A stretch of 64,000 bases of DNA from Actinobacteria bacterium UBA4426 (GTDB lineage: Bacteria > Actinomycetota > Actinomycetes > S36-B12). The notes below the pieces were generated by a model that saw only the letters and a list, made by a program, of their open reading frames with translations, was not told the DNA's origin and made no database searches. Positions 8,196-16,934 of this stretch are shown here, one piece after another. How positions within the stretch are numbered: position 1 is the first letter of the stretch; every line of letters begins with the position of its first letter. Both the position numbers and the translations under genes were made by a program. Where the stretch lies: positions 42,611 to 106,610 of the forward strand of contig DGQA01000002.1 in the NCBI GenBank assembly GCA_002390705.1, read 5' to 3'.

Positions 8196-8960
8196 ATGAG
8201 CAAAACGGAATACACGTTAATCCTGCTACGCCACGGCGAATCGGAATGGAATGCCAAAAATCTATTTACCGGCTGGGTTGATGTTGACCTCACTGAAAAA
8301 GGTCGGGGCGAAGCCCAAAAAGGCGGTGAGCTTATTGCCGAGTCTGGCCTCTACCCGGATGTGGTTTTTACATCCTTGCTTAAGCGGGCCATAAAGACGT
8401 CTCAGATTGCCTTAAACGCCTGTGGCCGGTTATGGATCCCCGTGGTTCGTAACTGGCGGCTTAATGAGCGCCACTACGGTGCGCTACAAGGCAAAGACAA
8501 AGCCCAAACGTTGGCGGAATTCGGTGCGGACCAGTTCTTGCTGTGGCGTCGCTCATATGACGTACCTCCCCCACCTATTGCTCCGAACAGCGAATTCGCC
8601 CAAAACTCTGATCAGCGATATGCGGCGCTTCCGCAAGAAACGGTGCCCAGCACTGAATGCTTAGCCGACGTTGTTGGCCGCCTTATTCCTTTTTGGGAGG
8701 ATGTGATTGTGGCCGAACATCTTCGCCGCAACGAAACAATTCTCATTGTTGCCCATGGAAACTCCTTGCGCGCCCTAGTGAAGCATCTGGACGGTATTTC
8801 CGATCAGGACATCGCTGCCCTCAATATTCCCACCGGAATTCCACTCGTCTACAGACTGGACAAGAATCTCAAGCCGATCATCTCTGGTGGCGAGTATCTG
8901 GACCCCGATGCTGCGATTGCAGCAGCAGCAGCCGTCGCCGCCCAGGGGAAGAAAAAGTAG
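8196..8960 (+). CDS. gpmA: 2,3-bisphosphoglycerate-dependent phosphoglycerate mutase
   Basis: Interconverts 3- and 2-phosphoglycerate in glycolysis and gluconeogenesis. The 254-residue protein has the phosphohistidine motif LLRHGESEWNAKN at residue 10, the typical NLFTGWVDVDL, the RHYGALQG loop and the second catalytic His in IVAHGNSLRALVKH near 185. It ends in an alanine-rich, lysine-terminated tail. The neighbours mshA, YbjN, senX3 and regX3 form the same set as in M. tuberculosis, with senX3-regX3 displaced here. Confidence 0.96.
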   Translation: MSKTEYTLILLRHGESEWNAKNLFTGWVDVDLTEKGRGEAQKGGELIAESGLYPDVVFTSLLKRAIKTSQIALNACGRLWIPVVRNWRLNERHYGALQGKDKAQTLAEFGADQFLLWRRSYDVPPPPIAPNSEFAQNSDQRYAALPQETVPSTECLADVVGRLIPFWEDVIVAEHLRRNETILIVAHGNSLRALVKHLDGISDQDIAALNIPTGIPLVYRLDKNLKPIISGGEYLDPDAAIAAAAAVAAQGKKK

Positions 8961-8972
8961 TGCTACCGCGAG

Positions 8973-9254
8973 CTAGTACTTACGACCGGTGATCTCGATC
9001 ATCTTCGGACGGATATCAAAGAGATAAATCAAGGCAATGACGGTACCTGCTATCCCGAAGATAGAAAGTGCCAGGGACGGGGCCAATCCCGCGAGTACAG
9101 AAACACCGGTAAGAGCAACCCACAGCAATTTGGTTTGGCGTCCAAGAATCGGGAAGTAGTCGGCGGGACGGCGAATTGCGTCAAATAAGGCAAATACCTT
9201 TACAGCCAGCAGTATGGCCCACAGTGCGTAAATAACGAGTATTTCAAATCCCAT
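8973..9254 (-). CDS. DUF2516 small membrane protein
   Basis: A 93-residue protein with three predicted hydrophobic segments (VIYALWAILLAVKVFALFDA; LLWVALTGVSVLAGLAPSLA; IFGIAGTVIALIYLFDIRP). The segment FALFDAIRRPADYFP with a C-terminal DIRPKM tail is the pattern I know as DUF2516; function unknown. In M. tuberculosis the equivalent gene (Rv0476) follows an XRE regulator and hbhA on the same strand. Here those partners sit at 46149-46821, across the island, still on the same strand. Confidence 0.83.
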   Translation of the reverse strand: MGFEILVIYALWAILLAVKVFALFDAIRRPADYFPILGRQTKLLWVALTGVSVLAGLAPSLALSIFGIAGTVIALIYLFDIRPKMIEITGRKY

Positions 9255-9289
9255 ACCATGATGTTAACTGACGCTTCCCCCAATTGCAG

Positions 9290-9315
9290 AATCCCGCCGC
9301 TTTCACGGCGGGATT
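9290..9315. repeat. Perfect 10-bp inverted repeat in the island's left border
   Basis: AATCCCGCCG (9290-9299) pairs perfectly with CGGCGGGATT (9306-9315) around a six-base loop. It lies between the start of the DUF2516 gene and the end of the EthD-like gene. No run of T follows on either strand, so an intrinsic terminator is not clearly indicated, though it could stop minus-strand transcription leaving the island. The rest of 9255-9460 holds no gene that I can support. Confidence 0.6.
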
Positions 9316-9460
9316 CACCCTTGTCTGCAACCGCGCTATTGACGGCGGACGTGGACGTAAAAAAGTAGCCTTACGCACCAAATCCCCAGGTGGCTCAACA
9401 CTTTGAGGCCCACAGAAGCGTCTTTTGGGCACCGAGGTCGTGCTCGACCAGCGAAGCGTA

Positions 9461-10366
9461 TTACGGGTGATACCTTGGAAAAAAGGTGTGTTCGCCTAGC
9501 ATTAGTCGATAATTCTCCTCACCAACCTGGTTACGAGCTCCCAGAGCCTCAATTTGGGCTGCCATTTGAGGGGTCCTCAACCCAGCAAGAGTTATCTCGC
9601 CGTGGTTATACACCGTGAAAGTGCGGATCGCGCGATGGCAGGTAACCCCTCGCGTAAGTTCAGCCAGCGCTGCTCTACTTTGCCCATGTTGCGATGTTCC
9701 GACAAATCGATGGCGAGCCATCGCGTCCGGAAAGACTACTTCCAAACAACCGTCAAACTGATTCTCAGGGGCTTCAAAATTGCTTACATTTGGAGCAAGG
9801 AGCGTGACTGCATCGTTATCATAAAAATTAACCAGGCGATACCGCACCTTGGAAATGTGTTCGCTCTCGCGTAAAGGTTGCGCGAACCGCTTAATGAACG
9901 CGTTGCGCCAATCCTCTCGTGAAATTCCGTCTGCAGACTGAACGTAGATCATGAACTTCAGCTGATCGCCTAGATTGCCATTTGGCGACTGATTAAGTGT
10001 CTCGTCTTTCAAAGATCTTGTAAAGCCTCCCGGCGCTTGGTAACTAACCGTTTTGTCAAAAACATTCTGCTCATCTTGCATCAATGGATTAAGATTGGCA
10101 GCGAATTCCATAAGGTCCCGCTCGTTTGCGAAAGTAATTTCAGCATCACCGAAAAAACCGTTAGTGTCACTCTGAGTCCACGCGTCAATTCCTGGCATTC
10201 CTTCGCCAAGGTCAGGATCAAGGTGATGTTCAAAATACTGATGGATTCCCGGAAGACGCGAAGAAATCTGAGTATGCGCACCGGACCAATAGTCGTAAAA
10301 CCACTGCCTTGCTATCCCACTACGTGGCCACAGCAAATTCATCATCGCCACATGAACTTCACTCAT
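9461..10366 (-). CDS. EthD-like tandem dimeric alpha/beta-barrel protein
   Basis: A 301-residue protein that appears to contain two ferredoxin-like (EthD/ABM) repeats: one near the N-terminus (HVAMMNLLWPRSGIARQWFYDYW, then LPGIHQYFEHHL) and one from about residue 140 (LKFMIYVQSADGISREDWRNAF). EthD-type proteins are small accessory or cyclase-like partners in degradation pathways; the role here is unknown. The start at 10366 has a GGAGG site five bases upstream. It is the last gene of the module (a) run, but a strong terminator separates it from the ABC transporter genes. Confidence 0.65.
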   Translation of the reverse strand: MSEVHVAMMNLLWPRSGIARQWFYDYWSGAHTQISSRLPGIHQYFEHHLDPDLGEGMPGIDAWTQSDTNGFFGDAEITFANERDLMEFAANLNPLMQDEQNVFDKTVSYQAPGGFTRSLKDETLNQSPNGNLGDQLKFMIYVQSADGISREDWRNAFIKRFAQPLRESEHISKVRYRLVNFYDNDAVTLLAPNVSNFEAPENQFDGCLEVVFPDAMARHRFVGTSQHGQSRAALAELTRGVTCHRAIRTFTVYNHGEITLAGLRTPQMAAQIEALGARNQVGEENYRLMLGEHTFFPRYHP

Positions 10367-10398
10367 AACTACCTCCAATAATTATTTACGAGAGTGCA

Positions 10399-10446
10399 AA
10401 AAAGAAAGCCTGACCCCAGCGACCTGTATCGGCGGCTGGGGTCAGG
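10399..10446 (-). terminator. Rho-independent terminator after the ABC transporter operon
   Basis: A perfect 12-bp stem, CCTGACCCCAGC (10409-10420) with GCTGGGGTCAGG (10435-10446), has a 14-base loop and, reading the minus strand, is followed by CTTTCTTTTTTG. It sits 28 bases beyond the stop codon of the solute-binding protein gene, so it should end most transcripts before the EthD-like gene. Confidence 0.9.
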
Positions 10447-10473
10447 ATCATTTCTCGTGGTTATTCTTGGACG

Positions 10474-11853
10474 TTAGGACTGAACACAACCCTCAACGTT
10501 TTGTGGCAACATTCCCTGTGTCCAGCCTTCTGGGCACGTTTCACGGGTGATGTAGCGACGTGACTCATCTTGCTCGTACCCTTGCAGGTATTCGGCAGTG
10601 AATGGAGTCGCTTCAATACCTGGCGTGGGTTCACCTGTCTGAGCCATGTTCAACGAGACCCCTGGGGCCATGATGTTGAAAATGTCCGCGGTGTTTTCGT
10701 CACCGACAACACCTTCAGGGAATACATTGCAGTACTCCGTGGCGGGCTCATCATTGGCTTGCATGCATTCCGTTACGTTTTCCGCCGTAACGATCGTGTA
10801 GGGAACCTCAATGTCGTGAGGAATGCCTTCTGGTCCGTTGAGAACAACTGCCAGAGCGACCTTCATTCCAATAGCACCCTGTGATGGTGGGGAGCCGATA
10901 GATGCACCGGGGTAGCCTTCCTTCATCCGCAACCGGAAGTAGTTGGAAGTCTCGCCGGTAACCGGAATCTCTTTCCCTGCAGCATCCAATGCCTTGACTA
11001 CACCAGATTCACCGTAGCCGCCAAAGATACCTTGAACATTCGGGAAGGAACCTAGCGCTTTAGCTGTCTCTTTCTGCTGCTGCGCACTGTCCCATCTACC
11101 TTCGTACTCGGTCATAATTTCGGTTCCTGGGTAATTCTCCATTGCTGCTAGTGCTGAACCATAGTGAACAATGTCTGTAGATGTTCCCACAATCCCGTGC
11201 GAAACGAATATCTCACCCGGTCCGCCCATCAACGTCAGCAACTGATCCATAGCGTTGTAGCCCATGAACGGATTTTCAACAAGTTGACCATCCGTGCCAA
11301 AGGGCACTGATGTGATGTAGGACACATTATAGACGCACGGTTCTGTTGCAGTTGCGTCGTAAACGATAACTGTCACGCCCGCGTCACAAGCTTCCTTGTA
11401 CGCATCGTTGATGGCTGTTGGGGAAAGAGCATAACTGATAATCGCATCGGCACCATCGGCCACCATGGACTGAACCTGCGAAATCTGTGCCTGTGGATCT
11501 GCCTCGTCGCGAACTCCAATCACGTCAACACAGTCGCTGTAAGGAGCCATCTGGCCGATTCCCATACCCGTGTTTTGAGCCTCTTCTTGCCACGAGTTCC
11601 CAATATTGAGGGAGGTCATATAGACCGTGTACTTATCCCCGCCTGAACGTGGAGGCACAGCTCCTGGTCCCAAGATAGCGCAATCACCGGCGGAATCGAC
11701 GCTTTCTGCTTCTACATCCGCTGCAACCTCGTCACCTGCGTTGGCACCGTCAGTGGAATCGCTGCTACAGGCAGCGAGTGCCAGCGATGCAGCTCCTAGC
11801 ACCGCCACAGCCTTTAGGACCAGGCTGCGCTTCATGTTTGCTTGTCTTATCAT
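10474..11853 (-). CDS. CUT2-type ABC transporter solute-binding lipoprotein
   Basis: Extracellular binding protein of the adjacent importer. Signal peptide MKRSLVLKAVAVLGAASLALAAC carries lipobox LAAC; the mature part is a type I periplasmic-binding fold (ISQVQSMVADGADAIISYAL, GVTVIVYDAT, NVQGIFGGYGESGVVKALDA). It is longer (459 residues) than ribose-type binding proteins, and the mature chain holds several extra cysteines (DCAILG, SDCVD, EACDAG, EPCVYN, ECMQ, EYCN, ETCPEG, EGCVQS), suggesting disulfides. The first ATG has an AAAGGA site; an in-frame ATG at 11835 starts the classical signal peptide. Ligand unknown. Confidence 0.88.
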   Translation of the reverse strand: MIRQANMKRSLVLKAVAVLGAASLALAACSSDSTDGANAGDEVAADVEAESVDSAGDCAILGPGAVPPRSGGDKYTVYMTSLNIGNSWQEEAQNTGMGIGQMAPYSDCVDVIGVRDEADPQAQISQVQSMVADGADAIISYALSPTAINDAYKEACDAGVTVIVYDATATEPCVYNVSYITSVPFGTDGQLVENPFMGYNAMDQLLTLMGGPGEIFVSHGIVGTSTDIVHYGSALAAMENYPGTEIMTEYEGRWDSAQQQKETAKALGSFPNVQGIFGGYGESGVVKALDAAGKEIPVTGETSNYFRLRMKEGYPGASIGSPPSQGAIGMKVALAVVLNGPEGIPHDIEVPYTIVTAENVTECMQANDEPATEYCNVFPEGVVGDENTADIFNIMAPGVSLNMAQTGEPTPGIEATPFTAEYLQGYEQDESRRYITRETCPEGWTQGMLPQNVEGCVQS

Positions 11854-11878
11854 TTCGGATTTCCTTTCTTCACCATTG

Positions 11879-12952
11879 CTATTTTTTCACCAACACTTGT
11901 TGGCGAGGATTCGATTTAACTAAATTCCATTTACGGTCCGGACGGGTAACAATCAAGGCGAGGAGGATCACCACTCCGTAGAGCACGGACTTGTACCCTT
12001 CTGGATACCCAGTTGCCTGAATCACAACGATAATTGTTGTCAGAAGTACCGTCGCAGTGAAAGTGCTTTGCCAGAATCCCAACCCACTTCCAATGACTGT
12101 TCCTCCAACAAGTACCGCAGTGATTGCAGGTATCAACCATTCGTCGCCTAGGCTTAACTGCGCGTTGCCTGAATAACCAAGCAGCATGATCCCAGCTATG
12201 CCGGATGCCAGCGCACCCACCACATACACCAAAATTTCAATACGCAATACCGGTTGACCTGCAATACGAGCTGTGCCTGGGGAGCTTCCAAAGAGATAGG
12301 CCTGCCGACCGAAAACGCTTTTAGCCTGAATGATGTAACCCAACACCCCTACGAGGAGGAAGATAAATATAGGGATACCAATTCCATAGATCTTTCCAAT
12401 GCCACTGAACAGGTTGATGACTGCATCTGGCCCAGCCGGAGCTTTGCGGCCGAAGGTCATTCCCATCGAAATTCCAGCCAAAATTGTGCCCATGGCAAGT
12501 GTAATAATGAATGCAGGAATCTGGAATTTTGCAATAATGAAGCCGCTGATCAATCCGAATAGTGCCGACGCGATTAGCGCCACAACGACCGCCATTAGGA
12601 CTGGCCACTCCCACACGCTGGTCGCCACGGCCACGATGGTCGCAGAGACAGCAATCACGCCAGGGATGGAAAGATCCAGCCCACCAATCAACATGACCAA
12701 GCCTTGACCGAAAGCGATCACAGCCACGAACAGGCTCTGAGTAAGGATTGTTCCCACCGACAAGTACGAAGGAAGCCCATCGCTGTAGAAGCGACCGAGG
12801 AAGAGCACTCCGATGGCGAGGTTCACCAGAATTATTGGTCGGATAAATCCCGGTGACCTGAGCAGATTGCGACCGCCTTCCGACGAAGCGGCTGTAAACA
12901 CGGTTATCGCAGATACTGCAAGACAGATGAACAAAGCAATTTCGATACTCAT
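11879..12952 (-). CDS. CUT2-type ABC transporter permease 2
   Basis: Membrane subunit of the importer, 357 residues with about nine or ten hydrophobic segments. It shows the BPD_transp_2 (RbsC-like) pattern: GGLDLSIPGVIAVSATIVA near residue 90 and LIPAITAVLVGGTVIGSGLG near 270. It starts two bases after the stop of permease 1 (TAGTCATG); an in-frame ATG at 12979 is the alternative. A permease pair plus one double-domain ATPase is the usual composition of heteromeric CUT2 systems. Confidence 0.9.
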   Translation of the reverse strand: MSIEIALFICLAVSAITVFTAASSEGGRNLLRSPGFIRPIILVNLAIGVLFLGRFYSDGLPSYLSVGTILTQSLFVAVIAFGQGLVMLIGGLDLSIPGVIAVSATIVAVATSVWEWPVLMAVVVALIASALFGLISGFIIAKFQIPAFIITLAMGTILAGISMGMTFGRKAPAGPDAVINLFSGIGKIYGIGIPIFIFLLVGVLGYIIQAKSVFGRQAYLFGSSPGTARIAGQPVLRIEILVYVVGALASGIAGIMLLGYSGNAQLSLGDEWLIPAITAVLVGGTVIGSGLGFWQSTFTATVLLTTIIVVIQATGYPEGYKSVLYGVVILLALIVTRPDRKWNLVKSNPRQQVLVKK

Positions 12953-12954
12953 GA

Positions 12955-13989
12955 CTAATGACCATTCCTTTCCACCCATTGATCTGCGTCCGTTTGATCT
13001 ATTTCACCAGTGGTTTCCTTAAGTTTTGCGCCCTGGCGCATTGCGCTGACAGCGCCGGCCAGGACAGCTAAAATAATGAGTACACCTGTGAATACTCGTG
13101 CGCTCCAGCCGCTAATTCCAATAACGAACAGCATCTTCGGCATAACCATTAGGGTTAGGGCGCCGAAAATCGTTCCAATCGCCGATCCACTGCCGCCTAT
13201 AAAAGCAGTGCCGCCAATTGCGATTGCTGCGAAAGTTGACAAAACATACGATTCACCAATCGTCGCATCGCCGGATTTAATAGCTGCCGCCAAGAAAACT
13301 CCTGCCAGCGCGTACAAAATGCCCGCTATGGTGAAGATGGACAAGCGAACTTTGCGAACGGAGACACCGGACAGCTGGACGGCCTCTTCATCGCGCCCCA
13401 CTGCATACATGTAAATCCCGAGCTTTGTCCGCTTGAATAAGAGCCAAGCTACGACTAGCACCAACAAGATAAGTGCCGGTCGGGGGAAGAACGCGGACGA
13501 CGATGATTCAGAAGAGCCAGTGACGAAGGATATGAGGTTCTCGTCGACTGAGCCCCCTGGGCGCACCAAGAGGATGAGGGAAACGCCCTGCAAGATGATG
13601 AGTGTTGCGAGGGTAACGGCGATAGCTGGAAGCTTTGCAAACACAACAAACACTCCGTTGAGCAGGCCAATTAATGCTCCTACGGCAAGCACCAAGATGA
13701 CCACTATCCAGACGTTTGTCTCCTTAAAACTTGTTGCCATCATGACGCTTGTTAGAGTAATAACTCCGGCGGCCGACAGGTCAAACTGCTTAGTGATAAT
13801 GACCAAGGTGACACCAATTGAGGCAACTGCTAAAGGTAATGCGAGCACGAGCCAGTCTGTTATATCCTTGCTCTCAAGAGGGTTTCGCGCGTTTATTGCC
13901 CAAATTAGAAAGAACACCAAGAGGATGAGTGCCGCTCGTGTCGAGCCATCGCTGGCGATGCGGCGAACGACCGAACCCACCGAGCTCAT
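12955..13989 (-). CDS. CUT2-type ABC transporter permease 1
   Basis: First of two RbsC-like permeases, 344 residues. The family pattern is clear: KQFDLSAAGVITLTSVMMA near residue 67 and LSTFAAIAIGGTAFIGGSGSAIGT near 255. The start overlaps the stop of the ATPase gene by four bases. Its hydrophilic C-terminal tail (KLKETTGEIDQTDADQWVERN) is longer than usual. Confidence 0.9.
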   Translation of the reverse strand: MSSVGSVVRRIASDGSTRAALILLVFFLIWAINARNPLESKDITDWLVLALPLAVASIGVTLVIITKQFDLSAAGVITLTSVMMATSFKETNVWIVVILVLAVGALIGLLNGVFVVFAKLPAIAVTLATLIILQGVSLILLVRPGGSVDENLISFVTGSSESSSSAFFPRPALILLVLVVAWLLFKRTKLGIYMYAVGRDEEAVQLSGVSVRKVRLSIFTIAGILYALAGVFLAAAIKSGDATIGESYVLSTFAAIAIGGTAFIGGSGSAIGTIFGALTLMVMPKMLFVIGISGWSARVFTGVLIILAVLAGAVSAMRQGAKLKETTGEIDQTDADQWVERNGH

Positions 13990-15509
13990 TGAGTAGCTCC
14001 CGTTGACTGGGCGCTAGAATGCCGACCAACGGCAGCTGCCATTACTTTTTCTTCTGTCGCGTCGCTTCCCGTCATGGACGCGACGATTTTGCCGTCGTAC
14101 ATGACGAGTATTCGATCGCAAAGGCCCAGGAGTTCGGGGATCTCGGTTGAGTACAGCAAAACTCCCACGCCTTCTCCTGAGGATTTGCGCAAGCTGCTGT
14201 ACACCTCCAATTTCGCAGATGGGTCAATCCCGCGTGTCGGATCAAACATCAACAAGATTTGCGCTCCTGAAAGTGCCGTACGAGCCAAAACAGTCTTCTG
14301 TTGATTCCCTCCTGACAACTGGCCAACATTTCTTGTCAAAAAATCCTCAGCAAGGTGGCTCTCAATGCCTGCTTTACGCGACATACTCCGTTCAGAACGA
14401 TTTCGAATAATTCCTGCCGTCGAGACCTTCGAGAAAACTGGCACCGAAATATTTTTGATTGACGACATATCCGCAAAAATACCTTCTCGCTTCCTCTCCT
14501 CTGGAACGAGAGCTATTCCCGGCCCCGAACGGGATGCGGTGCGCGGTGTGCGCAACTTCGCAACTTCGCCCTCTACTCGCACTTCCCCTGACCTTGCCCG
14601 GATTGCTCCACCGAGTGCGTAGAACAACTCGCGCTGACCCTGTCCCTCTAGCCCCGCAATACCAACAATTTCTCCTGCGCGAACATCCAGACTCACACCC
14701 GAGACTTGTCTTCCAACTGCCAAGTTTTTGACTTCCATTAGCGTTGCGGCATCGTCTCGTAAGGGACTCTCTCTGGGAGGAAATGCCAAGGAAATTGACC
14801 GCCCAATCATCGTGGAGATGATTTGCTCATGATTAAAGTCTGCCTTGAGGAATTCCCCGACTATTGCGCCATTTCGCATAATGGTTCCCTTATCACAAAT
14901 CTCTTTAATCTCTGCGAGCTTGTGGGAAATGTAAATGACGCATGTACCCGCATCACGCATTTGTTGAACGTGCTCAAAAAGCCACGATGTATCTGAAAGG
15001 GCCGCTGAAGGCTCATCGAGAATCAGGATTTTCGGCTTGCTATTCAGTGCGCACACAATTTCAATTCGCTGCTTTGCACTCAGTGACAAGGACGCGACCG
15101 TACTACGCACATTAATATCGTTCACACCCCACCGATGCAGGATCTCACGCGCCTGTGATTCAACTCCCGTTCGAGTTACAATTCCGAAGCGCGTTGGCAA
15201 ATCAGAGATTAATACGTTCTCCGCCACGCTGAGATTAGAAATAAGCGAGAGTTCTTGAAAAGCCGTACTCACCCCTAAGGATCCTGACTTTCGCGGATTG
15301 CCGAACTCTAATTCTTGGTCGGCGATCTTCACCGATCCCTTGTCAGGGACCACGATTCCCGATAGCACCTTTACTAACGTGGATTTTCCCGCACCATTTT
15401 CTCCCACGATTGCGTGGATTTCTCCAGCTTCCATCGTCAAGGTGGCACCGTTTAAGGCGGTCGCGTCACCGTAATGCTTGCTGAGGTTTGAGACTTCCAA
15501 TATGTTCAC
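13986..15509 (-). CDS. CUT2-type ABC transporter ATPase with two nucleotide-binding domains
   Basis: A 507-residue RbsA/XylG-type ATPase. The first domain has Walker A GENGAGKST at about residue 38, a signature around SLSAKQRIEI and Walker B KILILDEPSAAL. The second has a degenerate Walker A (IAGLEGQGQRELF), signature QLSGGNQQKTVLAR and Walker B ILLMFDPTRGID, as is normal for this family. GTG start with an AAGGGG site. It follows the CoA ligase gene after a 95-base gap that may hold its own promoter, although no convincing -35/-10 pair is seen. Confidence 0.92.
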   Translation of the reverse strand: MNILEVSNLSKHYGDATALNGATLTMEAGEIHAIVGENGAGKSTLVKVLSGIVVPDKGSVKIADQELEFGNPRKSGSLGVSTAFQELSLISNLSVAENVLISDLPTRFGIVTRTGVESQAREILHRWGVNDINVRSTVASLSLSAKQRIEIVCALNSKPKILILDEPSAALSDTSWLFEHVQQMRDAGTCVIYISHKLAEIKEICDKGTIMRNGAIVGEFLKADFNHEQIISTMIGRSISLAFPPRESPLRDDAATLMEVKNLAVGRQVSGVSLDVRAGEIVGIAGLEGQGQRELFYALGGAIRARSGEVRVEGEVAKLRTPRTASRSGPGIALVPEERKREGIFADMSSIKNISVPVFSKVSTAGIIRNRSERSMSRKAGIESHLAEDFLTRNVGQLSGGNQQKTVLARTALSGAQILLMFDPTRGIDPSAKLEVYSSLRKSSGEGVGVLLYSTEIPELLGLCDRILVMYDGKIVASMTGSDATEEKVMAAAVGRHSSAQSTGATQ

Positions 15510-15604
15510 ACGAACCCCTTCAACGTATAAAAGCTAAGTCAATTGATTGCACATTACCCTTCCAAGCACCAAAAATTTAGTTTATGCAAGTAATTCTTGG
15601 ACCG

Positions 15605-16933
15605 TTATGAAACCTTAATTCTTTCCAAAAGTTTCTCTTTTTGCGCTCCAGGACGCTCAATCGCTCCCTCCGGTACTATTGAGACAACCACGCGAACGGT
15701 CAGTCTGGTGCGGACCTCGTCTTCAACCATCCTCGTCAGTTCACTGGGGTTTAAAGTTGAACGTTCGCTTTGCTCAACGCGTATCTTGAGGGGCTCATAA
15801 GTGCTATGCCCTTCGAAGTCTAAATCGATTTTTAAATAACCGGTTGTGTCAGGCGCCAACTGCGTGACAACGTCCTTCACCGCAGCGGGGAAAACATTTA
15901 CGCCGCGAACAATAAGCATGTCATCTGCCCGACCGTGGGCTTTGATCCGATAACCGGTCCTGCCGCACGAGCAACTCATGTCTGATACCGTTACGATATC
16001 GCCCATTCGGTAGCGGATTAAGGGTGTTGCCTGACGACGCAATGTGGTGTACACCAATTCGCCTGTTGCACCTTCTTCAATCGGCACTGATTCAAGGGTG
16101 TCGGGATCGATTAACTCAACGTGTAAAGCGGCTTGGCTGCACAGATGCATTCCGTCCTTGACGTCGCATTCAGCCCAGTAAGTACTTCCAAAGTCTGCAC
16201 CTCCCATCATGTCGCGCACATCTGCGCTCCATAGCTCTTCCATTTTTTGACGGATAGCTGGAACGCCTCCTCCAGGTTCACCTCCGACCGAGATTTTGCG
16301 AATCGAAAGATCAGAAGCACTTTTGCCCAGCACTTCCTGAGCGACACTCCCTAAGTGGTTCACCATTGAGGGTGTGGCACACATGGCAACAGGTTTTAGG
16401 TGGTCTATAGCCTGCAATAGTCGCTCGGTTCCCGACTCGGCGCCTAACGGAATGACGCAGCAGCCCAGATGCTGTAGGTGCTCAATGTTAACGAGACCAC
16501 CGACAAAACCCCTTCCCATGGCGTATGCATGCATTACCCAGTCTCGTGGACGAAATCCATTGGCATAAAAAACCCGGGCACCCATTGAATTCCACGTTTC
16601 AATATCTTGCCCAGTGGCAGCTACGAAAGTTGGCATTCCGGTTGTTCCTGAAGATGATTGAATCTGGACGATGTCAGCCAACGAGGCCGCGGCGTGTAAT
16701 CCGAGCGGTGGACGAGCCAACAGGCTTTCGCGAAGCTCGTCTTTCGTTGTAAGAGGTAAGTTGGGTAGTTCCTTCAGCGATGTGATTGAAGTCCGTGAAA
16801 TACCTGAATACTTCTGTTGATAGAAATCCGATTGGCTTAAAACATAATCCAATTGCTTTTGAAACAAGTCTTCATGCAATTCTGAGATCTCAGACCATGG
16901 TAGAACTTCTAACTCATCGAAAGTTTCTGTCAT
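15605..16933 (-). CDS. Phenylacetate-CoA ligase-like (PaaK family) acyl-CoA synthetase
   Basis: Predicted to activate an aromatic or cyclic carboxylic acid as its CoA thioester with ATP. The 442-residue length fits the PaaK family. The AMP-binding loop is QIQSSSGTTGMPT (about residue 95); MMGGADFGSTYWAEC and the C-terminal CSCGRTGYRIKAHGRADDMLIVRGVNVFPA complete the PaaK pattern. The ATG is one base after the TAG of LLM-A1 (TAGGATG), so the two are coupled. The real acid cannot be read from the sequence. Confidence 0.87.
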   Translation of the reverse strand: MTETFDELEVLPWSEISELHEDLFQKQLDYVLSQSDFYQQKYSGISRTSITSLKELPNLPLTTKDELRESLLARPPLGLHAAASLADIVQIQSSSGTTGMPTFVAATGQDIETWNSMGARVFYANGFRPRDWVMHAYAMGRGFVGGLVNIEHLQHLGCCVIPLGAESGTERLLQAIDHLKPVAMCATPSMVNHLGSVAQEVLGKSASDLSIRKISVGGEPGGGVPAIRQKMEELWSADVRDMMGGADFGSTYWAECDVKDGMHLCSQAALHVELIDPDTLESVPIEEGATGELVYTTLRRQATPLIRYRMGDIVTVSDMSCSCGRTGYRIKAHGRADDMLIVRGVNVFPAAVKDVVTQLAPDTTGYLKIDLDFEGHSTYEPLKIRVEQSERSTLNPSELTRMVEDEVRTRLTVRVVVSIVPEGAIERPGAQKEKLLERIKVS

Positions 16934-16934
16934 C

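Noticed and set aside
8955..8992. Weak inverted repeat between gpmA and the DUF2516 gene as a bidirectional terminator
   Set aside because: The arms (AAGTA...TACTT) are short and interrupted and no T run follows.
9244..9432. Minus-strand frame of 62 codons at the left island border
   Set aside because: No domain, no start signal, and it runs across the DUF2516 start; more likely non-coding spacer.
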